From assembly GCA_029721515.1 (NCBI GenBank), contig CM056562.1, positions 17,677,335 to 17,741,334 of the forward strand: DNA of 64,000 nucleotides, in the 5' to 3' direction. Positions 24,189-38,141 of the stretch are shown here, in pieces (the first letter of the stretch is position 1; every line of letters starts with the position of its first letter). The DNA comes from Synanceia verrucosa (taxonomy: Eukaryota; Chordata; Actinopteri; Perciformes; Synanceiidae). The position numbers and the translations under genes are program-made. The notes below the pieces were generated by a model that saw nothing but the letters and a program-made list of their open reading frames with translations, had not been told where the DNA came from and ran no database searches.

Positions 24189-24223
24189 AGGGACTCAGTC
24201 CCTATAGTCCCTAACAAGGGACT
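24189..24223. repeat. alternating inverted 7-mers
   Basis: AGGGACT, AGTCCCT, AGTCCCT, AGGGACT occur in that order at 24189, 24197, 24206 and 24217, forming two tight hairpins with loops of 1 and 4 bases, or one larger one. Origin unknown. Confidence 0.8.
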
Positions 24224-25645
24224 CAGCTAGCTACTGCTTTAGTTTGTGTCACCAAAGAAACAAAAACTGCAACAAAAAAATCCACATACAATTATGAATG
24301 GCCCATAGTGACAGCTGAAATGTCTAAACTAGTGAGGCTGTTGCATTTTAGCAGCTTACATTAAGAATCACAAAACTGTGATGCCTTGTCCCTTTGATGA
24401 ATACTTTAAAATGGTCGGTGCATAGGCACAGGTCGACAAATGCTCAGTCTCCTGAGAGTATACAAGAAGTGCCAGAGTTAAACTGAACTGAAATTCAGGA
24501 AATGCTGGTTTGCAAAACCAGGACTCTCAGAAATTCCCCTTTTCTACAAACTAGTTTTTATTGTTGCTGGAATAGCAACTAACACCCAGAAACTATTTTT
24601 TATTCCTCATCCCAAGATGGTTGTTTCAGGCTTCAATTGACAACCATGAAGCTTAACAGGAATTAGCATTGTCAGATCCAAATGAAACCTACTCCCTGTA
24701 TAGGTGAGCACTATTCCAGGCAGAGGAGGGGCCGTCATCATAAAGTGTTTGTGGACAAGGCACCACCAGACGACCAGAACTCACTTGATCTGTCTTATAC
24801 CTACAACAAAAAACAGTATATGTCTGTTTTGCACAAAACATGCAGTTTATTACTCCAATTTCCATGAATAATAGAAGGCATGAGCTCCACTGTCCAGTTA
24901 TTCATGTTTGATTTATCGGGTTTGATTGTGTCTGATCAATTTTCAGTATTTCATTGAATTTGCACACATACATTCACTTTATATGTGCTCACTCTGCAAC
25001 ATCAACATACAACTGTCAACTCAATATTAAGTCCAGTTTCTGCTCTTTGTTGTCAGATTTCCATTTCAAAACACTGTATTTACCGAAAAAGAGCTTAAAC
25101 CAGTAGTGACTTATGATAATAATGCAGCTCATTTGCATGTAGATAATGTGCTCTTTTTTCTGTAAATCACACACAAGGTCACACGTCCACCTCACCTACC
25201 TCATTAAAATCCTGTTTCCCCTGTCCGACAGTCTCTGCACCCTGCTGTGGCAGACAAAAAGGAAAATACTGAGCATCCTGAAACAACAATGTTAAAATAG
25301 CCACAAAATTATTCCTACACATTGTCACGTTTTAACATACTGATGTCTGACAGACTTTAAACGATCTTTATAGCATAGATGATGAGACACTGAAGGTCAA
25401 GACTAATATTGAATTTGTGTAAAGATCGTTACACAAGGCTAGAGCAATATACAACGATTTTTTTTGTGTAATATTTGCAGTATTAGTAAATCCCTCAAAG
25501 TCCTTTCACTTACAGTAGCTGTGACTTGGTGCCACACAATGTGTCCCACTCATCATATTTGTCAGGTTGATATTTTAAGGCCTCTATTGATTTTGACTTT
25601 GACAGCACTATTGTATTTCTATTATCACTACTGTACATTTATATA

Positions 25646-25647
<2 letters not shown>

Positions 25648-25676
<29 letters not shown>
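25648..25676. repeat. (TG)n microsatellite
   Basis: Uninterrupted GT/TG repeat of 29 bases. Confidence 0.95.
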
Positions 25677-25767
25677 CAAGTGCGTAATCTGCACATTCTT
25701 TTCTTTCAACTTTATATTGTTATAATTTATTTTTCCTGACATTGACTTTTCACACCATAGTTTAGCA

Positions 25768-25789
25768 AATAATAATAATAATAATAATG
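25768..25789. repeat. (AAT)n microsatellite
   Basis: About seven tandem AAT units. Confidence 0.95.
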
Positions 25790-26535
25790 TATTATCAGCT
25801 TTATAATTTATGCTTATCTTTAATTGATGAAATTAACATATTGAACATAAAATATGAACCAAACATACAGCAAGCACACAATTTGAGCAAACTAATAGAA
25901 GTAAAAGCCAGAAGCATGGTGCACCAGTTTGTAGTGGATAGAATGCCATGTGATGCTACGTTAAACATTTGGGCATAAGGTTATGACAAAATGTTATTGC
26001 TCCCAAACAACTGATGGATGCTGGGAAAATGTGGGCAGATTGCATCAGAAACCTCTCTGCATTTTGACTTTGAGGTCTAATGATTTCTTCCTTCCTTTCT
26101 ATCCTCCTCTGCAGTAATTCTGGGACACAATCAGTCATGCCATCAGACATTGTGTCTTCCTTCAAGAGCAGATACACATCAATTTCATAACAAATGTTCA
26201 AATTTTTTTTAACTAGATGACCGTCCCCCACAATAAATCTCCAAAAGTCAGAATAGATGGTGTCCAAACAAAACTTTAAAAAACAACACAAACACATTCT
26301 AGGCCTTGAACGTTGTCTCCCCTGTCCTGTAAACACATAAGCTTTATTACACTTATCAAAAAACTGTATGAACTTTACCAACTACATTTAGTTTGAACAA
26401 CTCGTTGTTGGTATTATATTTTTGAAAAGGTAGTTGAATTGAAGTGGATGAATGTGACATCAATGGCTCTTAAAATTCATCAGCATTAATATAGTATATA
26501 TTTCTTAAATAGACATTTTTATTTGCACATTGTGT

Positions 26536-26550
26536 CCAGCAGGTGGCGCC
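26536..26550 (+). promoter_or_regulatory. CTCF consensus motif
   Basis: CCAGCAGGTGGCGCC matches the vertebrate CTCF core at essentially every constrained position. It lies about 4.4 kb to the right of the rmdn2 promoter, between the two genes, in forward orientation. This is the best CTCF match I found in the window. Occupancy is inference. Confidence 0.6.
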
Positions 26551-28519
26551 TAAAGCGTTAGTATTGAAATCCTCCTGAGGAGATGAAGCGTGTGAGGAGC
26601 ACAGGTAAGACTCTGACTGAATACATGACAAACAGAGCTGCTCATCATCATCATCCTCAGCGTCCTCTGTGAAAGTTTCATCACTTGTCTGCACTGACTA
26701 AGACACAGCAGCTCTTTGTGGTTCAGGGTGGGATAAACCAAAAGATCAAGATAATCTCCTCTTAAACACAGTGATTTTTCACTGGATTTAATGATGGCTG
26801 CTCCAGACACCAGGCATCTGTGTACGTCAAGGTGAGGCACTCCTGAGTCACGTCTATCTGGGTAGTTTGATTATGTCACTCGTCCTCAGGTAGGCTGAAT
26901 CCATGATCATGTAAAAAGAAATAAATCTTCATCTATACTGAAACACGTAAAACACAAATGGCTGACCAAATACTGGCCACTGATTTTTTGGAGTTTTTAC
27001 ATTATACGTAGTACTCCATAGATCCAAGTCTTTGTCTAAGTGTGCTCAAAACAAGTTGCTTTTACATCTTACAACCAAGATGAATGAATTAAAATCCAGC
27101 AAGAGGTTAGTAATTTAGTGTCTGTAGCTGCCCCAGGAGGCACTGGTGTAGGACGTCCATCAGCTTCAAAGGGCATTTCTTACTTCATTGTCTTTTGATC
27201 AATGTTTAATGTTGATTTCCCAAAGGGGGAAATGAAAAAAAGGGAATTCACAAGTAAAGGGAGGAATACCAATGAGAGTGTCTTTGGCCATTCCTTTTCA
27301 CCAGTGCCATAGAGTTCATCGCTATTAATGCTGTCTATATCATCAGTCAGTGGTTAAATATCTTTTCCATCCTGATGGGAAATGCAGGTGCAGTTCAGAA
27401 GGTGATTTATTGTTGAATCGTCTGTAAGCAGAGCTGATTAGCCTCTTCAGAGCAGACAAAGGTGAAGTTATTATCATGACGCAAACTGCAGAGGGGCTTT
27501 GTCACTGAGTTACAGACAGTTCAGTGGGAGGTTGTGAAGATGGTTTATTATACATCCAGCATACAGGCTTGTATTGTCTGAGGTCAGTGAGGCCTTACAG
27601 GGGAAGTGAGGAAATCTTTGTGTAATTTCTAACACGTGACATATAAAAGTTGCTTGAGGAACACCTATGGGGATGTTCTGTAGATTTGAGAGTTACATTT
27701 TGGTTCAAAAATAATATTATTGTATTATTATTAAAGTATGGAAACTGTTCTGTGAAACATGCTATGTTGCTTTACATTAAAAATATAAATTTAAAATATA
27801 AATTTCAGCAGACCATAAATAAACAACAACAACAACATCATCAGCAACTTCTTTATTTGGCTGCTGTCTCTCCGAGTCTCTCTCCACTGGAGTCAGAGGC
27901 TGAGAAAATTCGTGTTGGTCATCACACCAGACTGATCTATAAAACTGTTAAAATTTTGTTATCAAATGACCTGGTCAAGATCTACTAAAATAGTGAATAT
28001 GAGAAAGTGGAGTTATGCAGAGAAAGATTTAGAAACTGGAAACTAGAAGCTGGAAGAGTGTAAGAATTTTAAAATTTCTTACAGTTTCAGTGCTTCTTTT
28101 GATACCATTCATGTTTGCAGGGAGTTGTAAAGGACTCTAATGCTCCATGAACCCTAAACTGCAGAATTACATATAAAATAATTTCTTTGATTCATGCACT
28201 CAGTGAGCAACTTGGAAAAAAAATTATTGGGGAGCCAAGTTGGAATATGGTATCAAATCGATGGTGCTCTCTGCAGTTTAGGAGACATTTGATATTAATT
28301 GATTTATTTGCAGCCTCTCTGGTCATCTGACTGCTTATGTTGCACGCCCTCTTCTCATTTCTCAATGATTACTTAAGTACAATCTTATCATAACTGACAG
28401 CAAAAGTTGCAAAAATATAACTGCCATGTTCAATTTCCTCCCAAATTTGTCATTTATAGTGTAAACATATTCATCAATACCATACAATATCTATCTTGTT
28501 TTATTCTATTTTTATGTTA

Positions 28520-28626
<107 letters not shown>

Positions 28627-29472
28627 CATGTGTTTTTCATTGCTGCAAAAGCGAATAGCTGCTAAACTGCCATTCATTGTTAAAGAACAATGACAATACA
28701 GATCTATATTTAATTAGATTCATCCTTTAAACATGAGTGCTGGTTATGCTATGGACAACTTTTTGTGTGATGCCACAGTCCCATAAATCAACTCAGAAAC
28801 TATACGATGGCAAGAGATAACAAAAAACAAGACCAACAGTAAACAATGCAACTCCTTGCCTGAAGCTTCAATTTCTCATGTGTTTCTCTCTCCCAGGCTT
28901 TATTTGTGTGGTTGCTGAAAGCCACCACAGTGGCAGAGAGGCCCAGAATAGCCGAGGGTGGGGAAGGCCAGTGGCCTTCTTGCATGTGGGCTGCTGAGCT
29001 GTGTGCTCTGTAGCGTCTCTAAACCATCCACTGGCATGTGGAGTGGAGGCTGCTTCCTCATGCATGCCAGTGGTCAGAGCCCGGCCTACACACCCTCAGC
29101 TATTTCTGTCCTCTTCTCTTACTCTTTCTCCTTTTCTCATTTTTTTCAGCTGCCTTTTTAAGAGTTATAAGATATTTGTAAATGCAGTGGAAGCACACAT
29201 GGAGATGAAAAGTAGAAAGAAAATTGAGTTTGAGAGGGAAAATAGCTACAATGATTTTGCCTTCACCCCTACTGTCCACCTGATCACACTGCACCGAATA
29301 TACATTTATATCCTCAAGTCCCACTATTCATATTCTATAATTTAGTGTCAAATAAATATATTTTTGGTAAATGGATTCAATTCTCTTATTCCACATACTG
29401 TCTGTCATAAACCATGAGCATCTTATTTTTGGCTGTTTGTTCTAATATTGGATAGATATATATTTATCACTT

Positions 29473-29810
29473 AGTGTAGTGTTTAGCACTGTCACCTCAC
29501 AGCAAGTAGGTACTGGGTTCGAATCCCTTTCTGTGTGGAGTTTGCATGTTCTCCCCGCGTCTGCATGGGTTCTCTCCGGGTACTCCGGCTTCCTCCCACC
29601 ATCCAAAAACATGCATGGGGATTAGGTTAGCTGGCTAATTTAAATTGACCGTAGGTGTGAATGTGAGTGTGAATGGTTGTCTGTCTCTATGTGTCCTGTG
29701 ATGAACTGGAGACTTGTCCAGGGTGTACCCTGCCTTTCACCCTAAGACAGCTGGGATGGGCTCCAGCCCCCCCACAACTCTATGTGAAGATAAGCGGTAG
29801 AAAATGGATA
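29473..29810 (+). repeat. SINE-like repeat, copy 1
   Basis: Head reads TAGTGTTTAGCACTGTCACC and carries a perfect pol III B-box-like GGTTCGAATCC (29516-29526). The body (TGTGTGGAGTTTGCATGTTC, CTTCCTCCCACCATCCAAAA) and tail (ACAGCTGGGATGGGCTCCAG, ending GATAAGCGGTAGAAAATGGA) are a very common teleost interspersed repeat. It lacks about 10 bp after the B box that copy 2 retains. The tRNA-like head suggests a SINE origin; family name not assigned. Confidence 0.85.
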
Positions 29811-31207
29811 TTTATCACTTTTTTCAGTCGTTCTAAACTCTGTTGGATGGAAAAGCTTGAATGTAAAATGAAGAAATAACATCAGCAATGAGTTAAATTC
29901 ATTATGCTATTTCTGGATTTGTAAAAAAATGTAAGCAGGGGGAAAGGATAAACACACCCTGTGGAGATGTTAATCACAGCATCAGTCATCAGAGAGAAAT
30001 GAAATGCACTTTTAACAATAACACTGACATTCCTGGAGCGTTACTTTTGCTGATCGTACAATTATGTGGAGGTAATTGAGTCTAATTCAGTGGCTAATAA
30101 ATGTTAAGCTACTTCCAGGCAGGGCAATATAATCTGAAAGAGATGTGAAACATTCCTTTTGTTTGGTATCTGAATGTGACTGCAAACTGCACCGCTGGGG
30201 AATATAAATTCAGAACAATGCGATGACGGGTTGTTGAGGAATTCTTCAGCTGTACAGAGAGCTGTATTGTTTTAGGGAGGCCTTAAGTTAACATTTGTTA
30301 TTGTCCAGCTTTCTTTGCTGACTTAAATGTGCCGTGTTCAGCAACACAATGGGCCATATGAGTGAAATATTGCCTGTTTGTGCAGAAGCATTCCAGGCAC
30401 CTGGTTGAAGCACAAACACACAGGCGCTCACTGTAGAAGAATGCATCTACTGAACACAACCACTGCTGTATCTCCCACTCAAATACTTCTCTATCTGCCT
30501 CTTTCCCTCCCACACTCACACCTACTGTACTTTAGTGGCCTGGAAACATGTCAGCTAGGCCTACTGTATTTCTCCACTGTGCATTAAATAAATGACATGA
30601 TGTAGAGGCCCAGTCTTTTATGGTTTATTGAACTAAACTGCTGTCAAACTAAACACATTTCAGTTTCACTCTCGCTGTCCATACCCTACACCGCATAAAA
30701 CAGTCTCGTCTTTAGATCTCGGCTCAGACACTTCTTTCTGTATCAGTGGCTCTGATTGACGGCAAACCTTGGCTCCAGAAAGTGAGTGATAAGCAGGCCC
30801 AGGTGGGGCAGGTCAGATGTGTCTGCCCACATGATTTAGCCCAGAGTCTGGGACAATAGAGGGGACCAGAGCTGAGCTTATGCCCCCACCTCCACCCCTT
30901 GTCAAATACATACCACATGGGAGAGGTGTAGATCACCGTTTGATCTGCCCCGTGGGGGAATCAGGATATATGGTCTGGTCCGTTTTTCTGTCCTCAGCCT
31001 CTGTGTGACCCAGCTACCATGAGCAGCGAGGCTAAGATAGTTTACTGAGCAGTAAATCATGATGGATACAATACTGGCTACTCATTACGGCACAGAGGAA
31101 AACTCATAGGCTGATCTCAGACCTCAGTTCATCGTTTCACAGTTGTGTGCTCTCGCTATGACCCTGCTGACTGGTGAGGTTGGGAGGTTGCATTACATTG
31201 TGTTGCA

Positions 31208-31743
31208 GAAAAATAGAGCAGGTTGAAAAATGGCAGCACAGAAGACAAATGATGGCGCAGTAAAAATAGGAGATGTTATCAGGTAAGACTAACTGTCTCT
31301 GTCTGACCTGGATGAATGGATTGTTAGTCTTTTAATAATCATCCATTATTTTGTCATAAACTATAATGGATGATGAGCAAGTGTCACTGTTGATCGATTT
31401 GATCCTTAGGTCTCTTTGAAACACAGGAGGTTATTATGGACAGAATAACATCCCTGTGCACCACACACAATAAAATACATTTATGACTGAGATAAGCCAC
31501 TTTGGAGCTAAACTAGGCATCTATTGTTTAATTTTAATCTTAATATCCGTCTAATATTTTCAGAAACATTTACTCCCCCAGTACCTTTCACTTTAACTAA
31601 TGTTTAAGGAGTCTTACAGCACTGCATGCTGCTATTATGGTTTACATTGATTTATGTGTTGTTTTTAGATTGTTGGAAGAGAACCAAAAAAGCTTATTCA
31701 AGCAGAAGTACAACCTCGAGCCAAAGATGAAGTCAAGCAGGAG
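31208..31743 (+). CDS. candidate small spliced gene, unrecognised (two exons seen)
   Basis: Exon A: acceptor-like ttgcag ends at 31207. An ATG at 31230 sits in strong Kozak context (A at -3, G at +4), with an in-frame stop six bases upstream, and is followed by MAAQKTNDGAVKIGDVI up to a strong donor AG|GTAAGA (exon end 31282). Exon B: acceptor tgtttttag ends at 31668, 75 bp, donor GAG|GTAAAT after 31743. Joining A to B keeps the frame open and adds a hydrophilic, Lys/Glu-rich stretch (LLEENQKSLFKQKYNLEPK). I do not recognise the protein and found no certain third exon. The open frames are short enough to arise by chance, so this could also be a non-coding RNA or nothing. Confidence 0.28.
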
Positions 31744-33659
31744 GTAAATTAGTTTGTGTCAAAATTTAGAAGAGACATTAATAAGAGTTTTAACTAAGTC
31801 TACACTGCCACGCCAGTACTCTGTGAGGATGAGACGCTTTGAGCTTTCAGCTACCTAGGGATAGGTAGCTCGAAATACTGTGGAAATGATACTCACAAGG
31901 TATTCATTTGGTATAGATTCCCTCAAAAAATGAATAAAATGCTAATAAAATTATACAACTATAAAACTAGATGACTGCATCTTATTCACTGTTTATATTG
32001 TATACTGTAATGTTGGTGCAGCAACAGCCCTGGCAGATTGAGCTAGCCTAAGAAACCTTAACAGTCGCCCTTTTCCCAAATCAAACTTGAGAGAGCGGCA
32101 GTCATAAACCAACATTTTGAACAAATCGCTCGTGATGCTAAAAGTTACATATGATTGGCAAAAAGTGCAAATAAAAAACCATGCTGGTAAATTACAGCAA
32201 CATTTTATTTTATTATAATCAGCTTTGACCTTAGAGCCTATTAAGGTATCATTTTGGATCTGAGGATTTTCATTACCTAAACCTTTAATCCAGAATATTG
32301 AATGCTTACAGGCAACATTAGATAATAAGCACAGCTGAATGATTATGAAACCTCTAATTTGTTAACTGGAAAGATCTTTCAAAGATGCATTTATCAGAGT
32401 CCTCTTTGATGTTGACACCACATACGGTTTGAGTCTAAGCTATCGAATGGTCTTCCTTTCACATGATTAGCTCTTCTGTGGCTTCGCTGTGCCTCTGCCG
32501 TTTGCACGCGCTCAGTTTCACGGCACACGATCAGTGTCTCAGTACTTCTGAACACGCTCGCTGACTCTGAATACAATAAAGCCTGAGGTATCCCTGGTAT
32601 TTGTCTAGCCCCCGCAGCAGCTCCCTCTGCCTCTGACACATACTAGAGTTTCTGAGGATCAGGTCCTTATTACAGGCCTCCACTCAATTTCTATGTTTGA
32701 GATGAGAAATGTACATGTTGTGTGTGGCATGTATTGATGTTACATAAAGTGGGCCATTTTGTGACGCTGAACAGAGGCTGAGTGTCAGGGTCAGTGGACT
32801 GAGACAGACCAAAGAGGTGTCAAGTTAAAATACCTGCAGTCTTCTTCCCTTCCGTCAACATGTTTGTACAGGTCTCACTGTGTTACTGGTGTCAGCTTTA
32901 ACCTACGACGTCAGCTAAACTTAACATCCACAGCAGACAGTAATTGCTGCTTTACGCAACTTTGTTCGGTGAAAACGTTTTAAGAAACACGCTCATCACT
33001 TCTAGTTGTTTTCCACTTTAAAGGGTCAAAAGATCATCTACATCTACATAACTGACTTTTAATGAGTCTGACCATTTTCTCACAGCTTCCTATTTTATTT
33101 CCTCTGCTACAGTGAAGGTGCATGTGTGATGAGATTAGTAGGTTTCATCGGTATACACAGATACTGGACTGAAACCTACTAATGTGGTTATGAGATCAGT
33201 AGCAGCTCAGCTCAGGAGCAGTAAAATGCACGTTTAAGACAGATGGCTGGTACTGTGTGGTTTTCTCTCGTCAACCTCACTTCCAGTGGCAGCAGGCAGC
33301 TGTTTTTAGCTAAAAAGCTCTGGTAAACACACTGTACGCTTTCTGTTCAGCACCAAATGGCAGACAAAGTTGTCAACAAGCCAGTGCATTTAAAAGCACT
33401 AGTTGCCACAGTTTCACAAACGTGTAACAGAACTACTGTGATCTTCAGGTAATGTAAAGAGTCTCTCACTAGAGCCAGTATTTGGATCGTCTGTTCTGGG
33501 CTGTAGAAACATGATGGAGACAATTAATAATCTTAATGTGGAGAATCTTAATGTAGATATGAATGGCTTATTCTTAGCTTAGGAAAAGACAACAATTCTT
33601 GGTTACAGGTGGATTATACACTACACTAATGTAGTTATGAATATTAACTAGAAAAGCAC

Positions 33660-34305
33660 TCAGAGAGCGCAAACCTCCACCAAGACAGCATTCTGAGAGA
33701 GCGTACACTCCTGCAAGTCCACAACGCCGAAGAGTGAATGTGTTGATTTTGATGCATCTTGAAACCCACGTTTAACATTGTATTCACATTAATATCATGT
33801 ACTTTTTATTTATTTTTTCAAATGTTGTCACATTTGAATTTGAATTTTAAAAAAGACCAGAAAAACTTTGCAAATACAATTTGAGAATACTTTTCCGGAT
33901 ATTTTGAGACCAGTTTCCTTCCTCCATGAAGTTGTGGATAAAAAAGCATATTTGACCTTGGTGACCTTGACCTTTTACTGACCTTGAATGAATCGTGACT
34001 TTATTATTATTAGTTCATATACCAAATTAGGTGATGATTGGCTGAAAATTGTACACCCTGGAGCATTCAGAAATATGTGAAATCTCCCATACATTACTAT
34101 GGAGTGACCTTTCATTTGACCTTCATGACCTTGAATCGGAACCGATCGCCACCAAAAATTAATCAGTTTTAACTTAGACTACTTCTGACCAATCCTGAAA
34201 ATTTCGTCAAAATCTGTCCATAATTTTATTTTGCAAACCAGCAAACAACCAACAAATACATAAACAAACCTTGGTGAAAACATAACCTCCTTGGTGGAGG
34301 TAATA
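33660..34305. repeat. interspersed repeat with inverted ends
   Basis: ACCTCCACCAAG (33673-33684) and its exact reverse complement (34290-34301) bracket a body with repeated TGACCTTG.TGACCTTGA phrases and TCAAAATCTGTCCATAATTT. This combination is a familiar fish interspersed repeat. No coding capacity. Boundaries are approximate. Confidence 0.65.
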
Positions 34306-37300
34306 ATAATATTCATGTTTAATAAAAAACAATACGATATTATATTATGTTGTTTTTTTGCTAACCCTAACCCCCAAAATGTTACACACTGTCCACAAGT
34401 CTACCTGACTGTGGTTGAGAAGTTAAAATTGTGAATTTTAAATTTTGATCCAGAACGCTGACAGTATGTGGACATGATGTTCATTGTCAGGTGTGACAAG
34501 ACTTTATCCAATATCATCAGGGTAACAAAAGACAAATTAATTTGGTCCATTTAGGAACAGAGTTATTTTTAAAAGAATGACAAATTAAAACGCTTGAGAT
34601 CAAAAGTTGAGCAGATGGTGTATGCGTATCTTTAAAAGGCTCACATCTTTTCGTGCCTCTCTTCCATTCCGTGCTCAGTGTTGTTTTGCAACCAATCATA
34701 TGCTTTACTGTGGGATACGTTCCATACATAGAGTTGAAACTAAAATGAGCAGTAATAACCGAGAAATCCTCAAGAATGTGTTTCTTATTTCAAATTACAC
34801 AATTAAGCAATTTTGCAAGAAGTATGAATGTAATCAACTTAATCAAAGTGTTTCTAAGTCGGCAGCTGGAAACCTCCAGCGCTTCTAATGAACTGAGTCT
34901 TTGGAGATAATCTCGCCAGATGTTACAAAAGTGCATTGCTGTTGCTGGAAATAAAACCACACATACTTCTAGCAAAAGCTAGTGAAAAGTAGCCAACACA
35001 CACCCACACACACTCACTCTGACAATGTACAGTGCTACAAAACACTCCCAGAGATCATAAATGCTCATCAATATTACTGGCATTATCAGCTCAGTGAAAT
35101 TAAATCAAAGGCACAACTTGCTTTTAGAGATACAGGACTCACAGCGGCAAAGTGTTTTTAAGCACATAATATCATTTAAAATGTCAGCTACGAACAGAAA
35201 CTTTTTCTTTCCTTGGAATGTTATTTACTGACCAAACGGATAAGACTTTCATAAACCAAAGTGGAGCAACACATGGACTCCCAGAGGACATCGAAGCAGG
35301 AAAACAGGAAGTAATCATTCGATCAGATTGGAGGTAACACTGGGTCTCAGTTCAGGGGTCATTCCCCTCCCAAAGTTGTCATGCAACAACCATGTAATAT
35401 ACTCCAGGCTCAAAAATAGCACTGAGCAGCTATTCACCCAGGATCTCACTTGTGTGTCACGGGGAATGCTGCATATGTTTCCTCTTCTCCATGCAATGTC
35501 TATGTCAGGAAAGAGTTGTTTCTCAATAACTGCATCCAAACATCAGTTTACTCACATTGTCTCCTCACATGAAAAATCATTATGTAACACCTGCTGTGTA
35601 CATTCTCGGAATTCCTAGAAGACAAAGAATGTTCTCCGAGCCTGGAAAGCATTTCTAATGAGAAACACACTCTGCCAGGGACTGAAGAGTAAATCAATGA
35701 TCTGCTTCAGGACACTGTGTGTGTAGTACAGTTTGTCCCTCAAGCTATCTAAAGATCTTCACCAGCAGAACATGAGACATCCATGACCGGCATTTGGCCT
35801 AGCATCCTCCTCCCAACCAGTGATGTGATCGCAACTCAGGTTCAAGCCTCCAGCTGGCCTCAGCTTGACTCAAGCTGGTATCCTGCTCACCCCTCATGAT
35901 AGGGGCAAGGGCAGCCTGCCAATTCTCGTGGAAATAATAGCACTTTTGGTTGTGGATGGAGAGGGATGTAAGCTGGTGGAAATGGATGACCACAAACTGA
36001 TTGCAAGAGGGTGGCCTGTGGCATAGCTACTGGAATTCCAGTGGGAAGAATCACTCCCTACCGAGTGATGTATCATTTGCTTTCTTTCCAAAGATGTGAG
36101 CCAGACATCGACATACTAGCGTGGATGTGGTCAGATTGAAGAAAGTAAGTCTCTTCATGGTTTCGGAAAAAATCCCCCCTTGGACACTCTTACGCCATCA
36201 TCAATCTGAGATGTTTAATGCATTCCAGGAGTTGTTTTGTGATGCAGTGTTACATTACATTGAATTTACTTGTACATTTCCCCTCAGCGTTTGTCCTGTT
36301 CCATCTCCACAAGTATATGCCTCAATTTGCTGCAATCAGTCGTGGTTTATGCATGGACGTCACGTTGGTGTAGAGAGGTACAGCAGTCATGATAGCAGTA
36401 ATTATAGTAATGAGTGAACCTTGGCAAGTTTTTCCCATTAACAAAATTAAAGAGTCGTGCCCCTTTCTCCAAATACAGCATGACTGCAGCTGCACTGCCT
36501 TCTGTTTTTCTGAGGCCATCAGAATCTGTTCTTTAGTAGTGATGGTTTCTCCCACTTTGTCCTTTTTAAGAAGTCATTTTTGGTGAAAGTGAAACAAGCT
36601 GTGACCTCAACCTTTTTCAGATATTATGACATTAGCAAGCAGCTACCTAATTGCACACTGGAAATTTCTGGCGTCCTGATAAATATTCACTCACTTGTGG
36701 TTCTGATTTAAAATCAGAGCAAAACATTAACATTGTGGGTAGTAAAACCAAAACAATGATCGAGACTTTTTATGTGAAACATCAATGTGACGAGAACAGA
36801 AGTATTGATTAGTGTTGCTTGAAATTCTTTAAAATTGTTGTCAAGAGAGAAGCTCCTGCTCCTGATTTCTGTGGAAGTGAAACCAAAACAGGGATTGTTC
36901 CAATGGATTCAGTAAAAAGATGTAAAAAAAAAACAATATCTGTTGTGATTGAAAATACATCTGCAGCATCGTGCAGCAATGCAACATGTCATTTGGCCAT
37001 TTCCAAGAAAAAGACAGTTATTTACTATCATTGTTGAAATTTTCCTTTTAAGGTTTAACTCACACTGGAATTTAATGCATTACTATGAAAGATGTGTTAA
37101 ATTGCTAACAGTGCACTTGATACACTGTAAGTTGCATCGCATAACAACATTTGAGACCTTGACCTCTTGCTGTCCTTACTCTTAAACTCCATCTCTCACC
37201 TCATGCTAACTTTGTTTAGTTGTTAAAACAGGCACAGAAGCCGAGGTGCTACCTCTGGTGTGTGTGGTCTGCTATAATTCAGTACGGTGCATCGCCCACG

Positions 37301-37945
37301 CACACACACCAAAAAAAATTTGGGTTGCAGCCACAGAGCAAGACAGTGTTTAGACTACCCACAATCCCCTCCTCTCCCTGTGCTCAGCTGCACATCTCCT
37401 GTACTCCGGTGCCCTCAGGATCGGTCCCTCCCTGTTTGCTGCCTGTGGGGCTGAGAACATTGTGAAATGTTCACTGTCAGGACGAATATAAATATGTTCA
37501 CAAGGACCTACAGTGAATTAACACAACCCTGAGAGAGAGCTTCGATAAGTATCTGAATGGAGCAGTTTCAGACGAGGGCTGTTAACAAAATATAATGAAT
37601 TTTGTTTATAAAAGCAGTGAAAAAAAACCCATCCTGAATTATAGGGCAATAGCTACAAGGATCTTTTACATTATTATAGTGTATTATATTACTGTACTAT
37701 TGATTATATCACAGACTGTATATAAGGATGATAAAAACACAACATTCTCAGACAAAATATTTCTATTACCACTGGCGGCTGGCTACAGTATAAAAAAGGC
37801 TCGCTCTCTCCATGTTAGGGATTGACATATGAGCCAAAATAAAATGTCAAAGTATATGCCAAATATTTTTTTTCCCCAAAATAGGTTTTCTGTCATTTTA
37901 GGAAGTTGTTATCATAAGGCTGTATGTTAAAGTATTAATCTCCTA

Positions 37946-38002
37946 ATTTCGTTGTATGCACCGTCATATAATGACAATAAAGGCTTTTGATTTGATTTGA
38001 TT
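37946..38002 (+). repeat. LINE 3' tail (L2-like)
   Basis: AATTTCGTTGTATGCACC, then ATAATGACAATAAAGGC and short tandem TTTGA/TTGATT units. This is the usual 3' end of fish L2/CR1-type LINEs, here 5'-truncated with no coding body seen upstream. Confidence 0.6.
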
Positions 38003-38141
38003 AATGTTTCTCATAAGTTTAGTTTTAATTAGTTTCATATGAAGCTATAAAAAGCAGCTGCTGTGTGTTAAGTCTAGTTCTAGAGATATTATGGTTAGTT
38101 GTTGTGCCTTTCTGGGCAGACAGCTGACACGAGCTAGATGG

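Noticed and set aside
25956..26381. 141-codon minus-strand frame
   Set aside because: No recognisable motif and no start context; sequence is AT-rich non-coding in character.
26470..26694. Acidic minus-strand frame (DAEDDDDEQ)
   Set aside because: The acidic run comes from a CATCATCATC simple sequence; no splice or homology support.
29500..29530. Possible tRNA gene (B-box GGTTCGAATCC)
   Set aside because: No cloverleaf can be completed; it is the head of a SINE-like repeat also present at 60717.
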